DNA of 64,000 nucleotides from Nitrospirota bacterium (GTDB taxonomy: Bacteria > Nitrospirota > Thermodesulfovibrionia > Thermodesulfovibrionales > UBA6898), in the NCBI GenBank assembly GCA_021783515.1, contig JAJXTV010000003.1:1-64000 (forward strand), read 5' to 3'. The position numbers and the translations under genes were made by a program. Shown piece after piece: positions 1-5,950 of this stretch (position 1 is its first letter; every line of letters starts with the position of its first letter). The notes under the pieces were generated by a model. The model ran no database searches. It saw only the letters and a program-made list of their open reading frames with translations, and was not told the origin of the DNA.

Positions 1-2
1 CG

Positions 3-176
3 GAGGTTAGTGTCGGGGCCGACAGCGACGGTGATATTGCCATATTTGCCGTTTCTCGGGATTACTTCAATATAGATGCCGTTGAAAAAGCCCTTCGGAT
101 ATTTGTCGGAGATCTTCAGGATGATGGATTGCTCTCCTCACCGGTGGTAATTATAGAAGGAAGATCCGGCGTTTAG
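3..176 (+). CDS. C-terminal end of an unidentified protein (partial)
   Basis: An open frame enters from the left edge and stops with TAG at 174-176, giving 57 residues. The composition is protein-like: acidic, with alternating hydrophobic positions and an ending in ...SSPVVIIEGRSGV. No start lies inside the window. I do not recognise the family. The following 249 bp up to the HU stop codon hold only a weak TTTTCAC...GTGAAAA inverted repeat near 268-293 and no gene I can support. Confidence 0.5.
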   Translation, partial: EVSVGADSDGDIAIFAVSRDYFNIDAVEKALRIFVGDLQDDGLLSSPVVIIEGRSGV

Positions 177-425
177 GAGAAGATTAATTAGCATCAATAA
201 TAGCTCACGAAGATTTATGTTGGACTCGTTTTTTTATCCCCGTTTCTGAATGCCCCCTTTTTTTGGCTTTTCACCAGTGCATTTTTGTGAAAATATGGGC
301 AAAACTATAGCGTTGCAAGTTTCTTTCTAAATCCGTTGAAAGAGCGTAACTGACAGTAGCATCACTGTAACTTATCAAGATATAAAGCTTATTTTTTTCG
401 CCCACCCCGGACTAGGAACTGCCAG

Positions 426-701
426 CTATTTTTGAATAGCGTCTTTAAACGCCTTGCCTGCCTTGAATTTTGGAGACTTGGAAGCCTTGATCTTAATGGT
501 CTCACCTGTCTGCGGATTTCGGCCCTTCCTTGCGGCCCTCTTGCCAACTGAAAATGTTCCGAACCCCACCAGTGTTACCTTGTTGCCTTTCTTCAGCGCC
601 TTCTTTATTCCGTCCATGAATGAGTCCATAGCCTTCTGTGCCGCTGCCTTTGAAATGCTTGCTTCTGTAGCCATTTTTTCAATAAGCTCAACCTTTGTCA
701 T
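426..701 (-). CDS. hup: DNA-binding protein HU
   Basis: A 91-residue HU/IHF-family nucleoid protein that bends and compacts DNA as a dimer. It begins MTKVELIEKMA, carries the family signature VGFGTFSVGKRAARKGRNP in the beta-arm region, and ends with the usual basic helix. A longer frame exists upstream. I chose the ATG at 701 because GGAGG sits about 6 nt before it and the HU family starts at MTK/MNK. A TATAAT hexamer on the minus strand (735-740) is a reasonable -10 box. It is transcribed away from its neighbours as a single gene. HU versus IHF cannot be settled, but the sequence looks like HU. Confidence 0.95.
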   Translation of the reverse strand: MTKVELIEKMATEASISKAAAQKAMDSFMDGIKKALKKGNKVTLVGFGTFSVGKRAARKGRNPQTGETIKIKASKSPKFKAGKAFKDAIQK

Positions 702-907
702 GGTGCCTCCCATAGAGATAATTTGATACATGAAATTATACACGGAAAATATGTCCAGAAGTCCAACACTATCTTCCTCAGCATGTACTGATGTCCTGAC
801 GGGATAGTCTTAATGATCAACTCTTATCTCCTACTCCAAGGTAAAAGGTAATATGTCTTAAGTAGTAACCTGAAATCTGACGACATAATATAAGGAGGAG
901 TAGGACA

Positions 908-2344
908 ATGTTTTCCATGCTTCTCCTCTCTATTCTTGTCATGAGTCTTGGGGCAAATGCCGTTATTTTATTCTTGTTCCGTAGAAAGCAACGCCAGAAT
1001 ACAAAGCTGAAAAAAATCTATAACAACCTCAATGCAGAAGCCGGAATCGAGAAAATGCTTAAAGTTATCGGTGAGGACTTATCTGGGTTCGGCTTGAAAA
1101 TTAAGGGAATTTTTGTAAAGAACAGGAAAACCATGTCTCTGGAGGACGATAGCCACTCGATCCCTGTTCTGCAGCATAACACCATGGTAAGATCCTTTCT
1201 CACGATGGACCCCATCCCTAATGATGAGCTTGGGGCCAACGAAGCAGACAATTTCATCAAGGAGAAATACGGGGAAAAGCTGTCCTTCTTGCCGGTCAAT
1301 ATGAAATGGGAGGGGCCCTGCTGGCAAATAAACGATTGCAACGACGCCGGTTGCAGTTGCTACCACAAGCAGGAGCATAAATGCTGGGTAAAAAGCGATA
1401 AGAGATACAGGGGAGATGACCTTAAAACTTACAAAGAAAAGACGGCCAGGTGCATGAACTGCCGGTCCTTCCTTCCTGTAGGGGTCTATGCCGTAGTAGG
1501 AAGTGGGGCCGCCAAGGCGCACAGATATATAAGTGACGACTTGTCCGGAATAATTAGAAACGCTGTCATCTATGAGAGAGCGCAGTATTCAGCGACCCGA
1601 GACCAGCTGACCGGACTTTTCAACCGTCGCACCCTGTTCAAACGCACCTATGAGCTGATGAAATTATCTCGTCGCTACAAGCACCCGTTTTGCCTCTGCA
1701 TGTTCGATATCGATCATTTTAAGAGGTTCAATGACGAATACGGCCACGAAGTGGGTGATTATGTGCTCAAAGCCCTTTCCAAATTCGTGCTATCCTGCAT
1801 AAGAACAACGGATGTTTTCGGAAGGTATGGAGGGGAAGAATTCACTATACTCTTGCCGGAAACAAAGAAAGAAGAGGCATTTACTGCCCTGGATAAGATC
1901 CGAAACAAGGTTGACAGAGAAATCTTTGAATACAAGGAGGTAAAGCACCACATTCAAATAAGCATGGGTCTGTCTGAACTCCATCAAGACGAAGCTCTTA
2001 GCCTGGGTGATCTTTTCAAAAAGTCTGACAATGCTCTTTATCAATCAAAGCAGAGAGGTAGGAATATGGTTACCTCATATATTGATGGTTTTCCTGCAGC
2101 CCCCAAAAAAGACGCTACCAAGCCCAAAAATGCCGATCGACAAGAGTCCGCAGGGAAGAATAAAGCCAGGGCAAATAGAATATCTTCGGCAAAGGATAAG
2201 GTCAATTACGGGGGATCCGGCAGTGGTGCCTCTCGGGATTTGAACGAGATCATCGGAGAAAAAGTAGCAAGACATGTAAAGAATCCACACCCAGAGGTTC
2301 CTGATGAGCGAGAGGAAACTGTCGAAATCGGAGGGCCTGGATGA
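908..2344 (+). CDS. membrane-anchored GGDEF protein (diguanylate cyclase) with Cys-rich middle region
   Basis: 478 residues. The N-terminus has one membrane segment (about residues 3-24) followed by basic residues, so it is probably anchored with the rest in the cytoplasm. The centre (about 138-190) is Cys-rich, with CWQINDCNDAGCSCYH, CW and CMNC, and could bind metal, an Fe-S cluster or a redox signal. The GGDEF domain begins near DQLTGLFNRR and has the intact active-site motif RYGGEEF (GGEEF at 308-312), so cyclic-di-GMP synthesis is likely. The last ~80 residues are polar and probably disordered. A strong RBS (AAGGAGGAG) precedes the ATG. It appears monocistronic. The signal sensed is unknown; the Cys region is the best candidate sensor. 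Confidence 0.9.
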   Translation: MFSMLLLSILVMSLGANAVILFLFRRKQRQNTKLKKIYNNLNAEAGIEKMLKVIGEDLSGFGLKIKGIFVKNRKTMSLEDDSHSIPVLQHNTMVRSFLTMDPIPNDELGANEADNFIKEKYGEKLSFLPVNMKWEGPCWQINDCNDAGCSCYHKQEHKCWVKSDKRYRGDDLKTYKEKTARCMNCRSFLPVGVYAVVGSGAAKAHRYISDDLSGIIRNAVIYERAQYSATRDQLTGLFNRRTLFKRTYELMKLSRRYKHPFCLCMFDIDHFKRFNDEYGHEVGDYVLKALSKFVLSCIRTTDVFGRYGGEEFTILLPETKKEEAFTALDKIRNKVDREIFEYKEVKHHIQISMGLSELHQDEALSLGDLFKKSDNALYQSKQRGRNMVTSYIDGFPAAPKKDATKPKNADRQESAGKNKARANRISSAKDKVNYGGSGSGASRDLNEIIGEKVARHVKNPHPEVPDEREETVEIGGPG

Positions 2345-2638
2345 TAGCCGCATGAGCAATTATAATAATAGTGCCGCCCATTTCTGGCTCTGATCTCTGC
2401 CGTCGCGACTAACAATAACTTCGGGTATTGCCTGCGCCGTACTAGTTATCTCCCGATGCTACAAGTTGAATAGTAGTTCTGGCTGTTCATGGAGATTTTC
2501 TCGGAACCTGATCGTTACGTTGAGAGTGAATATCAAAGTCGACAATCAATGACTGCTTGCTAAACTCAACTTAAATAAATGGAATGCTATGGCATATTAA
2601 GGAATATGTAACAAAACCTATATGATGCATATATTATG
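2345..2638. other. intergenic region without a supported gene
   Basis: About 290 bp between the GGDEF gene and the promoter of the permease operon. It is A+T-rich towards the right. I see no ORF with an RBS and no strong terminator hairpin. Confidence 0.5.
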
Positions 2639-2668
2639 TTGACAATCATATAAAAGAATGTTTATATA
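2639..2668 (+). promoter_or_regulatory. promoter with overlapping ArsR-type operator
   Basis: TTGACA (2639-2644) is followed 17-18 bp later by TTATAT/TATATA (2662-2668). Between the two boxes lies a perfect dyad, ATATAAA-N6-TTTATAT (2648-2667). The third gene of the operon encodes an ArsR repressor, so this dyad is the obvious candidate for its autoregulatory operator. That link is inference. A GGAGG ribosome site follows at 2691-2695. Confidence 0.6.
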
Positions 2669-2701
2669 TAGAATGATAGTCAATAACTTTGGAGGATTAA
2701 C

Positions 2702-3652
2702 ATGCTGAAGGCTTTTGCATCCTATATAACGTATGATCTTATAAAACTTGATCACAGTTCTCGGCTTGGAGATGCCCTGAATTTCTTTATTTACGACACG
2801 ATCAAGATATTTCTGCTGCTCTCTGTCATCATTTTTGTTGTTTCCATAATCAGGAGTTATTTCCCGCCGGAAAGAACCAAGCGCATTCTGTCTCATAAAC
2901 GGGAGTTTATAGGAAATATATTAGCCGCTCTGCTGGGAATCGTTACTCCTTTCTGTTCCTGTTCGGCTGTGCCGCTGTTCATAGGCTTTGTGGAGGCTGG
3001 CGTGCCTCTTGGCGTAACATTCTCTTTTCTGATTTCCTCACCTATGGTGAACGAAGTCGCTGTTGTCTTGCTTTGGGGACTATTCGGCTGGAAGATCGCC
3101 GCTATCTATATGGGCACCGGTCTTCTTGTCGCGATCATGGCTGGATTCATAATCGGGAAGCTGAAGCTTGAGAAGTGGGTCGAGGAGTATGTTTATAAGA
3201 TCAAGACTGGGCAAGGACAGGAAGTCTTCGGTCAGCCATTTAATGAAAGGCTTCAGTATGCCAAATGGAATACGGCTGACATCCTGAAAAGAGTCTGGGT
3301 ATTTGTTATCCTTGCCATAGGCATCGGAGGGTTCATTCATGGATATGTACCACAGGATTTTCTTGTGAAGTACGCAGGACCCCAGAATCCATTTGCCGTA
3401 CCGGTGGCTGTGGCGCTTGGAGTACCGCTATATTCCAACGCAGCAGGTGTCATTCCTATCGTCTATGCACTGATGGAGAAGGGTCTCAGCACAGGCACTG
3501 TGTTGGCTTTTATGATGGCAGTTACTGCATTGTCCCTTCCAGAGATGATAATCCTGAGAAAAGTCCTGAAGGTCCCCCTGCTTGCCGTATTTGCCGGGAT
3601 CATGACCGTAACTATTACGATAGTCGGCTATCTTTTTAATGCAATTTTATAG
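2702..3652 (+). CDS. permease of the YraQ/ArsP (DUF318) family
   Basis: A 316-residue inner-membrane protein with about eight hydrophobic segments. It contains the family hallmark TPFCSCSAVPLF near residue 82-93, whose paired cysteines are thought to handle soft metal or metalloid ligands, followed by SFLISSPMVNE. ArsP members export trivalent organoarsenicals; other members have no assigned substrate. It is the first gene of an operon with a mini-thioredoxin and an ArsR repressor, a frequent trio in anaerobes, so metalloid export or handling is likely. The exact substrate is not readable. RBS GGAGG lies 6 nt before the ATG. Confidence 0.85.
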   Translation: MLKAFASYITYDLIKLDHSSRLGDALNFFIYDTIKIFLLLSVIIFVVSIIRSYFPPERTKRILSHKREFIGNILAALLGIVTPFCSCSAVPLFIGFVEAGVPLGVTFSFLISSPMVNEVAVVLLWGLFGWKIAAIYMGTGLLVAIMAGFIIGKLKLEKWVEEYVYKIKTGQGQEVFGQPFNERLQYAKWNTADILKRVWVFVILAIGIGGFIHGYVPQDFLVKYAGPQNPFAVPVAVALGVPLYSNAAGVIPIVYALMEKGLSTGTVLAFMMAVTALSLPEMIILRKVLKVPLLAVFAGIMTVTITIVGYLFNAIL

Positions 3653-3664
3653 GAGGATTCAATT

Positions 3665-3904
3665 ATGGAGATTAGGGTATTAGGTCCAGGGTGCGCGAAC
3701 TGTCACGCGATGGAGCAACTGACAAAGGCAGCGGTAAAGGAGCTCGGCATTACTGTTTCTGTGGAGCATGTGACAGACATGGCCGAGATCATGAACTATA
3801 CCATGTCCACACCTGGGCTCGTGGTCAACGGCAAGCTCAAGCATTCCGGCAAGCCGCTGCCTAATATTGAGAAGGTGAAAGCCCTGATAAAGGAAGAGTC
3901 GTAG
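3665..3904 (+). CDS. thioredoxin-fold mini-protein (redox-active disulfide protein 2 type)
   Basis: 79 residues with an N-terminal CXXC active site, GPGCANCHAMEQL, and the cis-proline region STPGLVVNGK. This is the small glutaredoxin-like family (thioredoxin_3) that usually accompanies YraQ-type permeases and ArsR regulators. It has no signal peptide and should act in the cytoplasm, probably reducing or passing a metal/metalloid ligand to the permease (inference). It sits 12 bp after the permease with RBS AGGAGG and is followed after one base by the ArsR gene. Confidence 0.85.
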   Translation: MEIRVLGPGCANCHAMEQLTKAAVKELGITVSVEHVTDMAEIMNYTMSTPGLVVNGKLKHSGKPLPNIEKVKALIKEES

Positions 3905-3905
3905 C

Positions 3906-4286
3906 ATGCAGGAGATAATGAATATCTTGAAGGCATTATCTGAGGAAACGAGACTCAGGATTTTGAAGCTGCTTGAACATGGTGAACTTTGCGTCTGCGA
4001 TATTGTTGCAGCCCTCGATATGGTTCAGCCGAAGGTATCTTTTCATCTGGCAACATTGAAGGATGCAGACTTTATAAGAGACAGGAAACAAGGGAGATGG
4101 ACCCATTATCGCCTTGATGATTCTGATTTCTTCAGGAGGGCCTTACTGCTATCGATCTTAGAAAGGATACCGAAAGAGGCTTTAGCAGAGGACAGAAGAA
4201 GGCTTGAGGCATTCATGAAGGATAAGCCGTTCAGGGATAATGTCGTACCTCTTTCTGAGAAGAAACAATGCGCCGGGAGGTGTTAA
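3906..4286 (+). CDS. arsR: ArsR-family transcriptional repressor
   Basis: 126 residues. The winged-helix DNA-binding domain has the classic ArsR inducer site ELCVCDI (two cysteines in helix alpha-3, as in plasmid R773 ArsR), then VQPKVSFHLATLKDADFI as the recognition helix and RQGRWTHYRL as the wing. Two more cysteines lie at the very C-terminus (QCAGRC). As(III) or Sb(III) are the expected inducers. It is the third gene of the operon and probably controls it through the dyad at 2648-2667. The start could also be the ATG four codons further in. Confidence 0.9.
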   Translation: MQEIMNILKALSEETRLRILKLLEHGELCVCDIVAALDMVQPKVSFHLATLKDADFIRDRKQGRWTHYRLDDSDFFRRALLLSILERIPKEALAEDRRRLEAFMKDKPFRDNVVPLSEKKQCAGRC

Positions 4287-4401
4287 TGACCGCGAGAATA
4301 GACACGAGGGGCAGCAGGAACGTTTCGCTCTATACAAAGAGGCTGAAGTGCGCGCCTTGCTGATTGTGATAGGCGTATATTTCGGCCTTGCGAATTTATA
4401 A
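4286..4401 (+). pseudogene. possible remnant or frameshifted small membrane ORF
   Basis: An ATG at 4286 overlaps the arsR stop and is 5 nt after GGAGG, but its frame closes after 25 codons (ends KCAPC). In another frame the same DNA reads ...QERFALYKEAEVRALL followed by a hydrophobic helix IVIGVYFGLANL, stopping at 4401 with no good start. Joining the two would need one frameshift. It may be a decayed gene or a sequencing/assembly indel. Weak call. Confidence 0.3.
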
Positions 4402-4409
4402 GGAATCAT

Positions 4410-4541
4410 ATGCGGTCATCAGCATTAAATGTGTGGCTCACTATATTTATTGTTATTTCTGCGACGATTCAAACTATATTCATAATTAATAGATATGGTA
4501 AAGCTAAGAATAATATATCCGGCTCAAGGAGGCAGTTATGA
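4410..4541 (+). CDS. small single-pass membrane protein (43 aa)
   Basis: ATG at 4410 with AAGGA about 5 nt upstream opens a 43-codon frame. It reads a short polar start, a hydrophobic helix (VWLTIFIVISATIQTIFII) and a basic tail ending SRRQL. It closes at 4539-4541 in an ATGA overlap with the next gene, which favours real translation through coupling. No family recognised. Confidence 0.45.
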   Translation: MRSSALNVWLTIFIVISATIQTIFIINRYGKAKNNISGSRRQL

Positions 4542-4990
4542 GAACAAAAAGAATCATTGGTGTCGTTGTAGCTCTTTCGTTGATTTTGACCTCTTCCCTT
4601 GCCTTTGCAGGGTGGAGAGGCTGGCGGGGGAGCGGCGGATGGGGAATGGGATCGCATTATAGCAGGATGTACAATCCGGCAACGGTCGTTACTGTTTCTG
4701 GCGCTGTTGAGTCGGTTGATAAGATCACACCCATGAAGGGAATGCATTCAGGTATCCACATTGTGGTTAAGACCGACAAAGAGAGCGTAGACGTTCATCT
4801 CGGCCCCGAGTGGTACATCGAACGATTGGATACGAAGATAGAAAAAGGCGACACGGTCGAGGTTAAGGGATCGAAGATAACGTATGAAGGCAAGCCCGCG
4901 ATTATCGCTGCCGAGGTGAAGAAAGGTGACCACACCCTTGTCCTCAGGGACAGCGCTGGAATTCCTGCCTGGGCAGGATGGAGAAGATAG
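4538..4990 (+). CDS. exported small protein, probable OB-fold type
   Basis: 150 residues with a clear Sec signal peptide (basic MRTKR, hydrophobic core, SLAFA-GW cleavage region), then a Gly/Trp/Arg-rich linker and a beta-rich domain of about 100 residues with motifs such as VSGAVESVDKI, DVHLGPEWY and GDTVEVKGSKITYEGKPAII. This pattern resembles periplasmic OB-fold proteins seen near redox operons. No catalytic residues are evident and there is no Cys in the mature part. RBS AAGGAGG; start overlaps the previous small ORF by ATGA. A terminator-like hairpin follows at 5012-5041. Confidence 0.65.
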   Translation: MRTKRIIGVVVALSLILTSSLAFAGWRGWRGSGGWGMGSHYSRMYNPATVVTVSGAVESVDKITPMKGMHSGIHIVVKTDKESVDVHLGPEWYIERLDTKIEKGDTVEVKGSKITYEGKPAIIAAEVKKGDHTLVLRDSAGIPAWAGWRR

Positions 4991-5011
4991 ATCGGGACCC
5001 GCTTACATGAG

Positions 5012-5041
5012 AGGCCCTGCTTTGAGCCGGAGGCAGGGCCT
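5012..5041 (+). terminator. terminator-like hairpin
   Basis: AGGCCCTGC (5012-5020) pairs with GCAGGGCCT (5033-5041) across a 12-nt loop. Only a short T tract follows, so efficiency is uncertain. It separates the exported protein gene from the sigma-54 promoter. Confidence 0.6.
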
Positions 5042-5139
5042 TTATAGTGTAGATAAAAGAAATGGATATTTATATCAAGTAGCTTAACGAAAATATATCT
5101 TTTTTTTGATCAAGAAAAACCCCTTTCACTGTTCACTTT

Positions 5140-5165
5140 CTGCACATCTGCTCAAGACCTGCACA
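5140..5165. promoter_or_regulatory. candidate activator-binding direct repeats
   Basis: Two CTGCACA copies (5140-5146 and 5159-5165) are spaced 19 bp apart, about 45-65 bp upstream of the sigma-54 promoter. Position and phasing would suit enhancer sites of the NtrC-type regulator encoded at 17573-18958. There is no direct evidence. Confidence 0.3.
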
Positions 5166-5206
5166 ACTTAGTTAGACTTATTCCTTTATTTATCAAGTGG
5201 TTCCGA

Positions 5207-5223
5207 TTGGCATAGCAGTTGCT
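5207..5223 (+). promoter_or_regulatory. sigma-54 (RpoN) promoter
   Basis: The sequence TTGGCATAGCAGTTGCT matches the -24/-12 consensus YTGGCACGRNNNTTGCW at every fixed position except the C and G of CACG. GG and GC are separated by exactly 10 bp. It lies 49 bp before the Fe-S subunit start. The sigma-54-dependent activator gene in the same locus makes a real regulatory link likely. Confidence 0.8.
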
Positions 5224-5271
5224 CTAACTCATTTACTAACTTAAGATTTAGACCCAAAGGAGGAGACTATT

Positions 5272-5937
5272 ATGTCCAAAAAGTATGCATTACTTGTGGA
5301 CCTGAGAAAGTGCGTTGGATGCACATCCTGTCAGGTGAGCTGCAAGATGGAAAATGCTGTCCCGATGGGGCACTTCAGGTCAAAGGTGGATATCGCCGAT
5401 GCCGGAGAATATCCAAAGGCAAAGAGGTATTTTTTCCCGAAAATCTGTAATCAGTGCGATGAGGCGCCATGCATCCCTCCATGTCCTGTGAAAGGGGCTA
5501 CCTACAAAAGGGAAGACGGGGTTGTAATGGTGAACAGGGATTTATGTATCGGCTGTGGCAGGTGTGTGGGCGCCTGTCCCTACGGGGCACGCTTCCTGCA
5601 CCCGCACCTTCAAGTAAAAAACGACCCGGCCAAGTATGCGAAAAATGTCCCCGAAGTAAAGGGCAAAAAGGCGAAGGCTTTGAGGGTGGTGGACAAGTGC
5701 GACTATTGCAGCCACCGGCTTGCCGAAGGCATCGAGGAGCCGGCATGTGTGAGAAACTGTGTTGGGAAAGCAAGATTCTTTGGCGACCTGAGCGACCCCA
5801 ACAGCGAAGTCTCGAAGCTCAAGGCATCTGTAAAAACAGTAGACTGGCATGCCGATTACGGCACGAAGCCGAGGACCACTTTTATCGCGCCTGATAAAGA
5901 GGTCTTTGTTGCGGCTGACGGCCAGATAAACGAGTAA
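5272..5937 (+). CDS. four-cluster Fe-S electron-transfer subunit of molybdoenzyme
   Basis: 221 residues of the DmsB/PsrB/NrfC-like ferredoxin family, carrying electrons to or from the catalytic molybdoprotein. Sixteen cysteines fall in four groups: KCVGCTSCQVSC, CNQCDEAPCIPPC, LCIGCGRCVGAC and CDYC...ACVRNC, as expected for four [4Fe-4S] clusters. It has no signal peptide and is probably exported with the Tat-bearing catalytic subunit. It is the first gene after the sigma-54 promoter, with strong RBS AAAGGAGGAG, and 13 bp precede the catalytic gene. No NrfD/PsrC-type membrane subunit is encoded nearby, so the quinone or cytochrome partner must be another protein. Confidence 0.92.
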   Translation: MSKKYALLVDLRKCVGCTSCQVSCKMENAVPMGHFRSKVDIADAGEYPKAKRYFFPKICNQCDEAPCIPPCPVKGATYKREDGVVMVNRDLCIGCGRCVGACPYGARFLHPHLQVKNDPAKYAKNVPEVKGKKAKALRVVDKCDYCSHRLAEGIEEPACVRNCVGKARFFGDLSDPNSEVSKLKASVKTVDWHADYGTKPRTTFIAPDKEVFVAADGQINE

Positions 5938-5950
5938 GGAGGAGGACGAC

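Noticed and set aside
5106-5120. FNR-like TTGATCAA upstream of the molybdoenzyme operon
   Set aside because: The half-sites lack the 4-bp spacer of a true FNR/CRP box.
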